A stretch of DNA of 64,000 bases from an uncultured Draconibacterium sp. (GCF_963677565.1 NZ_OY781981.1:1860001-1924000), one strand, 5' to 3'; positions 23,958 to 33,974 are shown, counted from the first letter of the stretch. Program-made: numbers and translations. Notes: generated by a model not told the origin, from the sequence alone.

Positions 23958-26882
23958 ATGGTAGCAGGCAAAACACAAAGACTTAGTAAACTTGCAAGGC
24001 AGTTCAACGTAGGTATTCACACCATTGTTGAATTCTTGCATAAAAAAGGGTATGATGTTGATTCAAATCCTAATACTAAAGTTTCAGAAGACGCCGTGCA
24101 ACTTCTTGAAATGGAATATAAAACCGATATTACCATCAAGAAGGAGTCGGAAAAAATGAATCTGAAAAGTCAGCGTCCAAAGAAAGAAGTTATTTCGATG
24201 GAGCCCGAGGAGGCTGAGCAGCAGAAAGAAGAACCCAAAAGTGAGCCTGTTGCTGAAAAAGAAACGCCGGTTGAGGAAGTTGTTGAAAAACCAAAAGTAA
24301 AGGTTACAGTTCTTGATAAAATTGATTTGGACGAGGTGAACCGGACGAAAAAGAAAGCCGAAAAACCTGCAGAGGAAAAACCTTTAGAAGAAGCACCAGT
24401 TCAAGAAAAGGCGGAAGAGAAACCTGTTAAGGAAGAAGCTAAAAAAGAACCTGTTGCCGAAGTGAAGGAAGAACCTGCTCCTAAGGAAGAAAAAGTTGCG
24501 GAGGCTCCTAAAACCGAAGAAAAGAGCTCAAAAGATATAGAAGTTACGGAAACAAAAGTTCCCAAAGTTGATGAGATTAAAGTGGTTGGAAAGATTGATC
24601 TGAGTAATATGAATCAGAAAACCCGCCCGGCCAAAAAATCAAAAGAAGAGCGCGAGAAAGAGCGCAAAGAGCGCAAAAAACAAAAAGCCGCTGAGCGTCA
24701 GGCACAGGGAGGTTCTGGCAAAAAAGAAGGTGGAGATGTAATTAAAGCAAAAGCGACTAAGCTGAATGGGCCAACCGTTTTGGGAAAAATTGATCTACCT
24801 GAAAAGAAACAAGAAGGTGGCGACCAGGGCAACAGGAAAAAGCGCAGAAAGCGAATTGCAAAAGATACCGGTCGTGTAAGTGTTGACAAACAACAACAGC
24901 AAGGAGATCGTCCGAGAGGTAAATTCCAGGCCAACAAACAACAGCCCGGCAAGAGAAAACGACCGCTTAAAAAAGAGGTTAACGAAGAAGACGTACAAAA
25001 GCAAATTAAAGATACACTTGCCCGTTTAACAACAAAGGGTAAAACTAAAAAAGGAGCAAAACACCGTCGTGACAAGCGTGCCGCTGCCAGCGAAAAAATG
25101 CAGGCAGATATGGAGCAGCAAATGATGGAACAAAATGTTTTGAAAGTGACAGAGTTTGTTACTGTTGCTGAACTGGCTACCATGATGAATGTTGGTGTAA
25201 ACGAAATTATTTCATCATGTATGTCGCTCGGTATGTTTGTATCTATCAACCAGCGTCTAGATGCTGAAACTTTGGCAGTAGTTGCCGAAGAGTTTGATTA
25301 CAAAGTTGAGTTCGTTAGTGTTGAAATTGCCGAAGCAATTGAAGAAGAAGAAGACAATCCGGAGGACTTGAAAGCTCGTCCGCCAATTGTTACGGTAATG
25401 GGTCATGTCGATCACGGTAAAACATCGTTACTCGACCATATCCGAAGTACAAACGTAATTGCCGGTGAGGCCGGTGGTATTACCCAGCACATTGGTGCTT
25501 ACCACGTTAGTCTTGAAGACGGAAGAGATATTACTTTCCTTGATACTCCGGGTCACGAAGCGTTTACCGCAATGCGTGCCCGTGGTGCACAGGTAACCGA
25601 TATTGCCATTATTATTGTAGCTGCCGACGATAACGTGATGCCTCAAACAATTGAAGCAATAAATCACGCATCTGCAGCAGGTGTTCCTATTGTTTTTGCC
25701 ATTAACAAAATTGATAAGCCGGGAGCAAATCCTGAAAGGATTAAAGAAGAACTGGCCAATATGAATTACCTGGTTGAAGAGTGGGGTGGAAAATATCAGT
25801 CGCACGATATATCGGCCAAAAACGGAATTGGAATAGAAGATCTTTTGGAGAAAGTACTGCTTGAGGCAGAAATGCTTGAACTAAAAGCCAATGCCGATAA
25901 AAAGGCACAAGGAACTATTATTGAGTCGGAGCTTGATCGCGGTAGAGGTTATGTTTCAACCTTATTGGTTGAAAGCGGAACTTTGCGTATTGGCGATATA
26001 ATAATTGCGGGTCAGTATTATGGGCACGTTAAAGCGATGTTTAACGAACGTAACCAGAAAGTTGAAGAAGTAGGTCCTGCTCAGCCGGCTATTATCCTTG
26101 GATTGAATGGTGCACCACAGGCTGGTGATAAATTCAATGTTATGGAGAGTGAGCGCGAAGCACGAAGCATTACCAACAAACGTGAGCAGCTTGCCCGCGA
26201 ACAAGGATTGCGTACGCAGAAACATATTACACTCGACGAAATTGGACGTCGTATTGCAATTGGAAACTTCCAGGAGTTGAACCTTATTGTTAAAGGTGAC
26301 GTGGATGGTTCAATCGAGGCACTGTCTGATTCGTTAATCAAATTGTCTACCGAAGAAATTCAGATCAATATTATCCACAAAGCGGTGGGTCAGATCTCTG
26401 AATCGGATATCTCGCTGGCTGTTGCTTCAGAAGCAATTGTTGTTGGATTCCAGGTGCGTCCATCGTTAAATGCCCGTAAAATGGCCGAGCGCGAACAAAT
26501 CGATATTCGTTTGTACTCCATTATTTACGATGCTATTAACGAGATAAAAGCGGCAATGGAAGGTATGCTTTCTCCTGATATCAAGGAAGAAATTACCGGA
26601 ACCGTTGAGGTGCTTGAAACGTTTAAAATTACTAAGGTTGGTACAGTTGCCGGATGTATTGTTCGCGACGGGAAAATTGTACGTAACTCGAAAGCGCGCG
26701 TAATCCGCGACGGTATTGTAATTTACGACGGGATGTTGGGATCACTGAAACGTTTCAAGGAAGACGTAAAAGAAGTGAAGAACGGTTACGAATGTGGTTT
26801 GAACATTGAAAACTTTAATGATATTAAAGTTGGCGACAATATTGAAGCTTACCACGAAGTTGAGGTGGCAAAAACACTGTAA
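23958..26882 (+). CDS. infB: Translation initiation factor IF-2
   Basis: A 974-residue GTPase that brings fMet-tRNA to the 30S subunit and promotes subunit joining. Residues 1-50 form an IF2_N-like subdomain (TQRLSKLARQFNVGIHTIVE). A very long Lys/Glu/Pro/Gln-rich linker runs to about residue 400, then a second N-domain, and the G domain with G1 GHVDHGKTS at 482-490, G3 DTPGHEAF and G4 NKID. Domains II to IV follow, and the C-terminal fMet-tRNA-binding part is intact. The low-complexity linker is longer than in E. coli but normal for Bacteroidota. It is the last gene of the operon. Confidence 0.97.
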   Translation: MVAGKTQRLSKLARQFNVGIHTIVEFLHKKGYDVDSNPNTKVSEDAVQLLEMEYKTDITIKKESEKMNLKSQRPKKEVISMEPEEAEQQKEEPKSEPVAEKETPVEEVVEKPKVKVTVLDKIDLDEVNRTKKKAEKPAEEKPLEEAPVQEKAEEKPVKEEAKKEPVAEVKEEPAPKEEKVAEAPKTEEKSSKDIEVTETKVPKVDEIKVVGKIDLSNMNQKTRPAKKSKEEREKERKERKKQKAAERQAQGGSGKKEGGDVIKAKATKLNGPTVLGKIDLPEKKQEGGDQGNRKKRRKRIAKDTGRVSVDKQQQQGDRPRGKFQANKQQPGKRKRPLKKEVNEEDVQKQIKDTLARLTTKGKTKKGAKHRRDKRAAASEKMQADMEQQMMEQNVLKVTEFVTVAELATMMNVGVNEIISSCMSLGMFVSINQRLDAETLAVVAEEFDYKVEFVSVEIAEAIEEEEDNPEDLKARPPIVTVMGHVDHGKTSLLDHIRSTNVIAGEAGGITQHIGAYHVSLEDGRDITFLDTPGHEAFTAMRARGAQVTDIAIIIVAADDNVMPQTIEAINHASAAGVPIVFAINKIDKPGANPERIKEELANMNYLVEEWGGKYQSHDISAKNGIGIEDLLEKVLLEAEMLELKANADKKAQGTIIESELDRGRGYVSTLLVESGTLRIGDIIIAGQYYGHVKAMFNERNQKVEEVGPAQPAIILGLNGAPQAGDKFNVMESEREARSITNKREQLAREQGLRTQKHITLDEIGRRIAIGNFQELNLIVKGDVDGSIEALSDSLIKLSTEEIQINIIHKAVGQISESDISLAVASEAIVVGFQVRPSLNARKMAEREQIDIRLYSIIYDAINEIKAAMEGMLSPDIKEEITGTVEVLETFKITKVGTVAGCIVRDGKIVRNSKARVIRDGIVIYDGMLGSLKRFKEDVKEVKNGYECGLNIENFNDIKVGDNIEAYHEVEVAKTL

Positions 26883-26909
26883 GCAAATCATTCCTATCAG
26901 ATAATAAGA

Positions 26910-26935
26910 GGCCGGATTTATCCGGCCTTTTTTGT
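26910..26935 (+). terminator. Terminator after infB
   Basis: AGGCCGGAT pairs with ATCCGGCCT around a two-base TT loop (effectively larger on folding), followed by six Ts. Confidence 0.85.
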
Positions 26936-27008
26936 TGCCGCTAAATTATTAACAATCAATATTTAATTTCATAAACGAAAAAGGTAGTTCGGAGCGTTAG
27001 CTTATTAT

Positions 27009-27016
27009 TACTTTTG
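27009..27016 (+). promoter_or_regulatory. Possible -7 box (TACTTTTG)
   Basis: A TAnnTTTG match 17 bases before the start of the DUF3352/propeller gene. The upstream element is weak, so the call is tentative. Confidence 0.35.
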
Positions 27017-27032
27017 ACAAAAAGAATAAAAA

Positions 27033-29816
27033 ATGAAGCGGAACCTCATAATCATACTTGTTATTGTAGCTGCGGTCGTGGCCGGTTTCCTGTATTTTGC
27101 CAAAGACGAAGTTGTCTTTTCAAAAGAATCGTCGTTATATAAAGCAGTTCCTTTGTCCTCGCCGGTTTTTATCGAGGCCAGCGCATTAAACGCTATCCCT
27201 GCCGACAATCCTGTAATTGAGGAATTGACCGGAGTTCCCGGAGTAAATACGATACTTAACAAGGTCGCCTCAATACAAAATATAATAAAAGAAAATGCTG
27301 AAATACAAAACCAGCTAAGCAATCGCTCGCTTGTACTGGCACTCGATTTTGTGGGAAAAAATGTATTGCATCCGGTTTTTATCAGCACGTTAAAAAGCGC
27401 GAAGGAGCGACAAGGATTGGAATTATTAATTGAAAAGCTAACCGGAATTCCACAAAGCTCATTTCAGAAACGAAACTACAATGGCTACACCATAATTGAC
27501 GTGATGGCATCAAACGGCGTGAATAAACTGAGTTTTAGTTTAGCCGGAAATATGGTAATAATAAGTCCTGAAGTGATATTGGTTGAAAAATGTATCAGGC
27601 AATTAAATGCTCCGGGAATTACCGACAACAGGTATTTTAAGCTGGTAAATAAAACAGTTGCCCGTCAATCCGATGTTTCGTGGTATATTAATCACCGTCG
27701 TTTTCCGGAACTCTGGGCTAACTTTCTCAATTCAAAAACGAAAACACAAAGCAACGAATTTGGAGAATCGGAGCGGATTAACCTGAAACGCGACATTATG
27801 GACATAAAAACTTATGCCAGCTGGAGCGAATTGGATATGAGCTTTTACGACAATCGGATTGCATTAAACGGAATTTCTGCAGCTGATGATTCGCTGAATC
27901 ATTTTCTTTCGGTTTTAGAAGGTCAGCAAGCGGTGAGTTGCAATGCTGACCGTTTACTTCCAAAATCGACTTCATTCTACATTGGATTCTCTTTTTCCGA
28001 TCGCGAACTGTTTTTCAATAAGCTTGAGTCGTATTTTGTTCATTCTGAAAACTATTACGAACGAGAAGAGAAAATAAAAAAGATGGAACAGTATTTCCGG
28101 TCTGATAGTCGCGAAAAACTGAGAAGTCTTGTAAAAGATAAGGTAATTGCGGCAGTTACTTCAATTCCCTCGCAAACCGAATTGGGTACACTTTTTATCG
28201 TTAACAATCATTCGCGGAACGAGAGCCGCCAGACCTTCGAGGATCTGCTGGCCAATTATGCCAAACGAAAGGATATCGAATTAAGTAGTTTGATTAACGA
28301 TTACACATCTGTTGATGGACAGACCTACCAGATTTATTCTTTTCCTTATCCTTCTTTGCCCGGTATCTGGCTGGGAGGAGCATTTGGTTTTGCCAAAGCC
28401 CGATATGCTGCATTTTATAACGAGACCCTTGTTTTTGCCAGTTCTGAAAAAGGATTGGAGAACTATCTGGATGACATGGATTCGGGTGAGACTTTACGAA
28501 CTGACGCAGACTTTGAATCGGTGAGGAGATCGACAGAGAGCAGAGCAAACCTGAATGTTTATGCCAAAGTAAATAAGATGTATGCATTGCGTCAGAATTT
28601 ATTCAATGCAGAATTGAATAAAGGGCTGGAGAAAAACGAGGAGATCTTTCGTAAATTCAATACCATAAGCTGGCAGGTTGTTTGCGAAAACAATATTTAT
28701 TTTAATTCAGTAAACCTCGCTTATCAGCAAAAACCGAAAAAGGATGTTCGTGCAATCTGGCAATGTAGTCTGGGAGCAGAGGTGGCGATTAAACCACAAA
28801 TCGTAATTAACCACTCAAATAAAGCTGAGAAAGAAATAATTGTTCAGGATGAAAATAATCAGCTTTATCTGATTGACGCCGAAGGGAAAATACTTTGGAG
28901 CGCCCCGGTAAGCGGTAAAATTTTAGGAGAGATTCATCAGGTTGATTATTATAACAATGGAAAGCTTCAGTTTCTGTTTAACACCAGCGAAAAAATCTAC
29001 CTGATTGACAGAACCGGTACCAGTGTTGCTAATTTCCCGATTACCTTAAAGTCGCCGGCAACAAATGGAGTTAATGTTTTTGATTACAATAACAACAACA
29101 GGTATCGCTATTTTGTAGCATGCGAAGATAAAAAGGTGTATGCGTACGATCATGAGGGTAAAATTATAAGCGGTTGGATTTTTGGTAAGACTACGGGAAA
29201 GGTGACCAACCCGATACATCATTTTAGGGTAAGCAACAAAGATTATATTGTTTTTAGTGATGATCGCAAAGTGTATATTCAAAACAGGCGAGGGGAGACA
29301 CGTGTAAATACTTCGGCTAATTTTGCACCTTCGGCAAATGATATTATTCTGAATGTACAAGGAATGTCAAAAATGATTGTTTCTGGTAAAGAGGGCGATG
29401 TTTATTACCTGTTCTTCGACGGCAAATATGCGCAAAAGCAAACGGATGATTATTCTCCTCGTCACGGATTTACAGCTGATGATATTAATGGCGATGGCAA
29501 ACCTGAATTTATATTTGCAGATGAAAACAGGCTTGCCGTTTATAACGAATCGGGGAACCGGCTTTTTGATGAGAAATTTGATAATGATATCCTCGGTCCA
29601 AACTTATATTCTTTTACCGCGACAAAACAACTGATTGGAGTTACCGATGCAAACGAAAATGAGATTTATCTGTTTGAAACTTCGGGGAAACAATACGATG
29701 GTTTTCCATTGCCCGGGAACAGTGAGTTTTCTATCGGTAAATTAAAGAATGGTGGTCCGCTATGTCTGGTTGTTGGAGACGAAGATGGTGATTTGCTATG
29801 CTATGAATTGGAATAA
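27033..29816 (+). CDS. Membrane-anchored DUF3352-like protein with a C-terminal beta-propeller
   Basis: A 927-residue protein of unknown function. Residues 5-23 (LIIILVIVAAVVAGFLYFA) are a signal-anchor, so most of the protein should face the periplasm. The middle part (about 40-570) resembles DUF3352 proteins in its repeated alternating strands and helices. From about 575 to the end there are propeller-like blades with recurring YLIDAEGKILWSAPV, IYLIDRTGTSVANFPI, VYAYDHEGKIISGW and VYIQNRRGETRVN, and a calcium-binding-like DDINGDGKPEFIFAD. Together they suggest a protein-binding scaffold. It is monocistronic between infB and queA and ends in a bidirectional terminator. Confidence 0.75.
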   Translation: MKRNLIIILVIVAAVVAGFLYFAKDEVVFSKESSLYKAVPLSSPVFIEASALNAIPADNPVIEELTGVPGVNTILNKVASIQNIIKENAEIQNQLSNRSLVLALDFVGKNVLHPVFISTLKSAKERQGLELLIEKLTGIPQSSFQKRNYNGYTIIDVMASNGVNKLSFSLAGNMVIISPEVILVEKCIRQLNAPGITDNRYFKLVNKTVARQSDVSWYINHRRFPELWANFLNSKTKTQSNEFGESERINLKRDIMDIKTYASWSELDMSFYDNRIALNGISAADDSLNHFLSVLEGQQAVSCNADRLLPKSTSFYIGFSFSDRELFFNKLESYFVHSENYYEREEKIKKMEQYFRSDSREKLRSLVKDKVIAAVTSIPSQTELGTLFIVNNHSRNESRQTFEDLLANYAKRKDIELSSLINDYTSVDGQTYQIYSFPYPSLPGIWLGGAFGFAKARYAAFYNETLVFASSEKGLENYLDDMDSGETLRTDADFESVRRSTESRANLNVYAKVNKMYALRQNLFNAELNKGLEKNEEIFRKFNTISWQVVCENNIYFNSVNLAYQQKPKKDVRAIWQCSLGAEVAIKPQIVINHSNKAEKEIIVQDENNQLYLIDAEGKILWSAPVSGKILGEIHQVDYYNNGKLQFLFNTSEKIYLIDRTGTSVANFPITLKSPATNGVNVFDYNNNNRYRYFVACEDKKVYAYDHEGKIISGWIFGKTTGKVTNPIHHFRVSNKDYIVFSDDRKVYIQNRRGETRVNTSANFAPSANDIILNVQGMSKMIVSGKEGDVYYLFFDGKYAQKQTDDYSPRHGFTADDINGDGKPEFIFADENRLAVYNESGNRLFDEKFDNDILGPNLYSFTATKQLIGVTDANENEIYLFETSGKQYDGFPLPGNSEFSIGKLKNGGPLCLVVGDEDGDLLCYELE

Positions 29817-29817
29817 A

Positions 29818-29848
29818 AAAAACCACGAAATATAATTCCGTGGTTTCT
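29818..29848. terminator. Bidirectional terminator between the propeller gene and queA
   Basis: AAACCACG (29820-29827) pairs with CGTGGTTT (29839-29846), with As on the left and T-rich sequence on the right. It serves the convergent genes on both sides. Confidence 0.75.
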
Positions 29849-29869
29849 ATATAAATGCTAAAAATTTTT

Positions 29870-30919
29870 CTAGATAATAAGCATTGCATCGCCATAAGTT
29901 CCAAAGCGATAACCTTCTTTAATGGCCACCTCGTAGGCTTCCATAACAAAATCGTAGCCCCCAAAAGCTGCAACCATCATTAATAACGTTGAATATGGCA
30001 GGTGAAAATTGGTGATCATGCTGTTTGCCACACTAAATTCATAGGGAGGAAAAATGAACTTATTAGTCCATCCTTCAAACGGTTTCAAAAATCCCTGAGT
30101 TGATACTGAACTTTCGAGTGTACGCATAACAGTTGTTCCAACTGCACAGACATTTCTTTTGTTTTGTTTTGCGGAATTTACCATTTCGCAAGCTTCATCT
30201 TTAATCCAGATTTGCTCCGAATCCATTTTGTGCTTTGTCAGGTCTTCAACATCTACACTGCGAAAATTTCCAAGTCCAACGTGTAGCGTGATGTAAGAAA
30301 AATCTACTCCCCTTATCTCAAGTCGTTTTAGTAATTCGCGACTAAAGTGCAATCCTGCAGTTGGAGCCGCAACAGCACCCTCATTCTTCGCGAATATGGT
30401 TTGGTAACGGTCTTTGTCTTCAGGTTGAACCGGACGATTGATAAATTTAGGAAGAGGTGTTTCTCCCAGGCTGTAAAGTGTTTGTTTAAATTCGTCGTAT
30501 GGACCGTCGAATAAGAAACGTAGAGTACGTCCGCGCGATGTGGTATTGTCGATTACTTCAGCAACCAAAAGATCGTCGTCGCCAAAATAAAGTTTGTTAC
30601 CAATACGTATTTTACGTGCAGGATCAACCAAAACATCCCACAAACGTTGTTCGCGGTTTAGTTCGCGTAGCAGAAAAACCTCGATTTCTGCTCCGGTTTT
30701 TTCTTTGTTACCGTGTAAACGTGCCGGAAATACTTTGGTGTCGTTAAACACCATTACGTCTTTATCATCAAAATAATCAAGCAGGTCTTTGAACAGTTTG
30801 TGTTCTATTGTTCGTGTTGCTCTGTTTAACACCATAAGTTTCGACTCGTCGCGGTTATCTGCCGGGTGCAAAGCAATCCTTTCCGGATCTAAATTGTACT
30901 TGAATTTTGATAACTTCAT
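29870..30919 (-). CDS. queA: tRNA preQ1(34) S-adenosylmethionine ribosyltransferase-isomerase QueA
   Basis: A 349-residue enzyme that transfers and isomerises the ribosyl of SAM onto preQ1 in tRNA wobble position 34, giving epoxyqueuosine. Family blocks include FKYNLDPERIALHPADNRDESKLMVL at the N-terminus, DVMVFNDTKVFPARLHG, AAPTAGLHFSRELL, YITLHVGLGNFR and the C-terminal FHLPYSTLLMMVAAFGG. It is the last gene of the ftsX-DUF3098-uppP-truB-queA set, about 100 bases after truB. Confidence 0.97.
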   Translation of the reverse strand: MKLSKFKYNLDPERIALHPADNRDESKLMVLNRATRTIEHKLFKDLLDYFDDKDVMVFNDTKVFPARLHGNKEKTGAEIEVFLLRELNREQRLWDVLVDPARKIRIGNKLYFGDDDLLVAEVIDNTTSRGRTLRFLFDGPYDEFKQTLYSLGETPLPKFINRPVQPEDKDRYQTIFAKNEGAVAAPTAGLHFSRELLKRLEIRGVDFSYITLHVGLGNFRSVDVEDLTKHKMDSEQIWIKDEACEMVNSAKQNKRNVCAVGTTVMRTLESSVSTQGFLKPFEGWTNKFIFPPYEFSVANSMITNFHLPYSTLLMMVAAFGGYDFVMEAYEVAIKEGYRFGTYGDAMLII

Positions 30920-31018
30920 ATTGTAATTAATTTATTAATAATCTGTTTTTATGTAATCTGCAAAGGTAATACAGTCAGTTGGTTTTTTGTTTCAGAAACC
31001 CGTTATACGGCAAAATTT

Positions 31019-31732
31019 TCAATTGGTTTCATTTATATTTAAATTTTCCAAAAAAAAGTTCACCTGAAAAGCGTCTTCTATCTTATAATCTCCAATTCGT
31101 GTTCTTCTTAATCCGGTTAAATAGGCTCCACATTGTAGAGCTTCTCCAATATCGCGAGCTAGCGACCGAATATACGTTCCTTTGCCGCACACTATTTTTA
31201 ATTTTACTTCGGGTAGGCTAAACGATTCGATTTCAATGCTCTTAATAACAATCTTTTTAGCTTTTAGTTTTACATCTTCACCGTTTCGGGCATAATTAAA
31301 TGCACGTTTCCCTTTTACTTTCACCGCAGAAAAAACAGGTGGAACCTGGTCGATTTCTCCAATAAACTGCGGCAGTTCTTTTTCGAAACTTTCGCGGGTA
31401 ACATGTGTAAAATCATTTTGGCTGTCTTCCTCTGTCTCCAAATCGAAAGATGGTGTAGTTGCTCCAATTTTTAATGTGGCAATGTACTCTTTCTCGCCAA
31501 GTTGCAGCTCTTCGATTTTTTTGGTAGCCTTGCCTGTGCACAAAATAACTAATCCGGTTGCAAGCGGATCAAGTGTTCCGGCATGGCCAACTTTTAACTT
31601 TTTTATACCCATCATTTGGCACAGGTTGTAACGTACTTTGTTAACAACATCAAACGATGTCCATTCCAATTCTTTATCGAAAAGTAAAATTTCCCCACCA
31701 GGGAAATCGTATGTTTTTTTGAAATCGGGCAT
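31019..31732 (-). CDS. truB: tRNA pseudouridine(55) synthase TruB
   Basis: A 237-residue enzyme that makes the T-loop pseudouridine 55 of tRNAs. The catalytic Asp is in KVGHAGTLDPLATGLVIL, and the KGTYIRSLARDIGEAL motif lies in the C-terminal half. I start it at the ATG at 31732 (MPDFKKTYDFPGGEILLFDK), where homologues begin. An in-frame ATG at 31813 would add 27 residues and overlap the end of uppP by 40 bases. It lies in the cell-envelope/tRNA operon between uppP and queA. Confidence 0.93.
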   Translation of the reverse strand: MPDFKKTYDFPGGEILLFDKELEWTSFDVVNKVRYNLCQMMGIKKLKVGHAGTLDPLATGLVILCTGKATKKIEELQLGEKEYIATLKIGATTPSFDLETEEDSQNDFTHVTRESFEKELPQFIGEIDQVPPVFSAVKVKGKRAFNYARNGEDVKLKAKKIVIKSIEIESFSLPEVKLKIVCGKGTYIRSLARDIGEALQCGAYLTGLRRTRIGDYKIEDAFQVNFFLENLNINETN

Positions 31733-31773
31733 TAAGAATCTATAATCCAGTGTTTTAAGCCTGTTTTGAAAAA

Positions 31774-32553
31774 TCAGGCTGCAAAGATAGCAATTAGCCC
31801 AATAAGAGCGCAATAAATTGCAAAATAAATTAATTTGCCACGTTTGACAATTTTAATCATCCACGAACACGCCAGCCATCCTGAAATAAAAGCAGTGACA
31901 AATCCAATAAACAATGGTAGTATATCTACTTTGGTCGATTTTAGTTCGCCGGTTACAATGTCGATAAAGGCAGCACCCAAAATTGGTATTAGAACCATAA
32001 GAAATGAAAAACGGGCTACATCTTCTTTTTTCCCTTTTAAAAGTAAGCCGGTTGCAATGGTTGCTCCACTACGCGATATTCCCGGCAGTGCAGCCAATGT
32101 TTGTGCAATACCAATAATAAATGCTTTCCCGAAAGTGATTTTCCCTTCGCTTTTATTCACAAATTGCGTGAGGCCCAACAACACTGCAGTAACAAGCAAC
32201 ATGCATCCAACAAAAAATAAATTCCCGGTGAAAATGGCTTCCAGGTTTTCGCGAAAAATCAGGCCGATAATGATAATGGGTATGGAAGAAAATAAAAGTT
32301 TAGCAATGTATTTGGTTGAATGGTTCCATTGAAAGGCAAGCAAATCTTTACCTAATTCTGAAATATCCTTTCTGAAAACAAGAATGGTGCTCAAAACTGT
32401 AGCAACATGAACTGTTAACACAAAAAGCAAATTGTTTTCATCTTTTATTCCCAACGCCGCGTGTGCAATTTCGAGATGCCCGCTTGAACTAACGGGGAGA
32501 AATTCAGTAAGTCCTTGAATTATGCCAAGAAGAAACGCTTGAAGTTCTGTCAT
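31774..32553 (-). CDS. uppP: Undecaprenyl-diphosphatase UppP (BacA)
   Basis: A 259-residue polytopic inner-membrane enzyme that dephosphorylates undecaprenyl diphosphate and so recycles the lipid carrier for peptidoglycan and O-antigen. The two active-site motifs are seen: LTEFLPVSSSGHLEIA near residues 16-31 and PGISRSGATIATGLLL near 160-175. About eight hydrophobic segments are present, as in BacA. It follows the DUF3098 gene by 10 bases and precedes truB. Confidence 0.96.
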   Translation of the reverse strand: MTELQAFLLGIIQGLTEFLPVSSSGHLEIAHAALGIKDENNLLFVLTVHVATVLSTILVFRKDISELGKDLLAFQWNHSTKYIAKLLFSSIPIIIIGLIFRENLEAIFTGNLFFVGCMLLVTAVLLGLTQFVNKSEGKITFGKAFIIGIAQTLAALPGISRSGATIATGLLLKGKKEDVARFSFLMVLIPILGAAFIDIVTGELKSTKVDILPLFIGFVTAFISGWLACSWMIKIVKRGKLIYFAIYCALIGLIAIFAA

Positions 32554-32563
32554 GAGAATGCGA

Positions 32564-32818
32564 CTAGTCTTCTTTTGGTTTTTTCATTATGGCGTAAATC
32601 TCAAAGGCAAATCCCAGTAGTAAAATTATCGGGGCGAGTGTAATTCTGCGAAAACTGAAAATATCTTCACTGAAAACAGTTGGGTCGTCGCTGCCGCCTC
32701 CTGCCATTAAAATAAATCCCAGAACAATAACGGCAAAGCCAATTGCCATTAATTTGTAGTTTTCTTTTCCAAGTGCAAACCCTGCTGAATCTTTTACTTC
32801 TTTACTCTTTTTTGCCAT
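32564..32818 (-). CDS. DUF3098 small membrane protein
   Basis: An 84-residue protein with a short Lys-rich N-terminus and two hydrophobic segments, near residues 24-42 (LMAIGFAVIVLGFILMAGG) and 61-77 (LAPIILLLGFAFEIYAI), joined by a loop with PTVFSEDIFSFRRI. This matches DUF3098, a family I know only from Bacteroidota and always next to ftsX and uppP. No function is established. Context suggests a role at the inner membrane in division or lipid-carrier metabolism. Spacing is 30 bases from ftsX and 10 bases to uppP. Confidence 0.85.
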   Translation of the reverse strand: MAKKSKEVKDSAGFALGKENYKLMAIGFAVIVLGFILMAGGGSDDPTVFSEDIFSFRRITLAPIILLLGFAFEIYAIMKKPKED

Positions 32819-32848
32819 TGTTTTGTGAAATTGGTGGTGTAAATATAG

Positions 32849-33733
32849 TTAATAAAATAACTCATCAAATTTCATCCGCAGGAATTTGCCAAGGGCGAAC
32901 CATGTAGAGACAAAGGAAATAATAAATCCAAGCGAAAAAACAATAATCACAATCAGCAAAATTGTTTTTATATCGGCAAAGTTTATTAATCCATAAAGCT
33001 CATTTTTATAAGTGTAAATCCCCCCAATTAAGATAGCGTTGGCAAGAATAGCTCCATAGGCGCCTAAAAATAACGTCTTGAGCAAAAAGGGCTTGCGAAT
33101 AAAACCTTTGCTTGCCCCAACCATTTGCATGGTGTTTATAGTGAAGCGCTGCGAATATATTAATAAACGAATGGTGTTGTTAATAAGTCCAAAAAATATA
33201 AAAGTGAGTATGCCACTTATTACTAACAGTGCGATACTTATTTTTCGAACATTTTTGTTGATTAATGTTACCAGGTTTTCCTGGTAATATACTTTGTTAA
33301 CCTGCGGGTATTCCAAAAGCCTTTTTTCGAGCATCTGCAAACTATCGCTTTGTGTATACGCCGCCTGAAGTTTAAGCTCAAACGAGTCGAATAGCGGATT
33401 GTAACCTAAAAACCCCTGGAAATCTTCGCCAAGTTCTTGTGTTAACGCTTTGGCAGCCGACTCTTTGTCGATGAAGTCGACAGATTTTGCAAAATGGCCG
33501 GCACTTAATACTTTTTGCAACCTTATAATCTCGGTGTCTTTTAGGTTATCCTCTAAAACAAGGGTGAGCCCGATTTTTTCGCGTACATATTCCGAAAGCC
33601 TTTTACTATTGATGAGAATGAAACTGAGCATGCCCATTAAAATAAGCACAAGCGTTATGCTGATTAGCGAAGTAATCCACGAATTCAGAAACCGGGTTTT
33701 TAACCTTTTAGGCTTTTTTTGCATGCTTCTCAA
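32849..33733 (-). CDS. ftsX: Cell division protein FtsX
   Basis: A 294-residue permease-like subunit of FtsEX, which links divisome ATPase activity to periplasmic peptidoglycan hydrolases. It has a basic N-terminus (KKPKRLKTRFLNSW), TM1 near 16-40, an extracytoplasmic domain (about 50-165) and three more TMs near 170-190, 220-240 and 260-282, the FtsX topology. ftsE is not beside it, as is usual in Bacteroidota. It heads the run to DUF3098, uppP, truB and queA. The first ATG (MRSMQKKPK) is used; the internal MQKKPK is an alternative. Confidence 0.93.
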   Translation of the reverse strand: MRSMQKKPKRLKTRFLNSWITSLISITLVLILMGMLSFILINSKRLSEYVREKIGLTLVLEDNLKDTEIIRLQKVLSAGHFAKSVDFIDKESAAKALTQELGEDFQGFLGYNPLFDSFELKLQAAYTQSDSLQMLEKRLLEYPQVNKVYYQENLVTLINKNVRKISIALLVISGILTFIFFGLINNTIRLLIYSQRFTINTMQMVGASKGFIRKPFLLKTLFLGAYGAILANAILIGGIYTYKNELYGLINFADIKTILLIVIIVFSLGFIISFVSTWFALGKFLRMKFDELFY

Positions 33734-33750
33734 AAATTTTCAGCTTCCAA

Positions 33751-33758
33751 CAAATGTA
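33751..33758 (-). promoter_or_regulatory. Possible -7 box (TACATTTG) for ftsX
   Basis: A minus-strand TAnnTTTG match 18 bases upstream of the ftsX start. No -33 TTTG is found at the usual spacing. Confidence 0.3.
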
Positions 33759-33832
33759 TATAAATTTGTATCCTCCGGTAAATTCAGTATGTCATCTTTT
33801 TTACATCATGGTGTTAACATTAAATTCATCTG

Positions 33833-33854
33833 GGCGAATTGTTTTTAATTCGCC
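33833..33854. repeat. Isolated perfect hairpin in the ftsX-rplM gap
   Basis: GGCGAATT-gttttt-AATTCGCC, an 8-bp perfect stem with a 6-base loop and no T-run on either strand. Apart from this and the promoters of its two flanking genes, I see nothing in the divergent gap 33734-33943. Confidence 0.5.
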
Positions 33855-33943
33855 GAAAAACAAAGGATTCACGGTGTTTCCCGTCAGGGATTACAAATCG
33901 TCAATAAAATCATTTAACTAATTGAATTTTTGACTGTTATTTC

Positions 33944-33974
33944 TTTGGAAATACGAAAAAAGAGAATACTTTTG
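33944..33974 (+). promoter_or_regulatory. rplM operon promoter, TTTG-N19-TACTTTTG
   Basis: TTTG at 33944-33947 and TACTTTTG at 33967-33974, 19 bases apart, exactly the rpmE architecture. The start near 33981 gives a leader of about 140 bases before rplM. Confidence 0.8.
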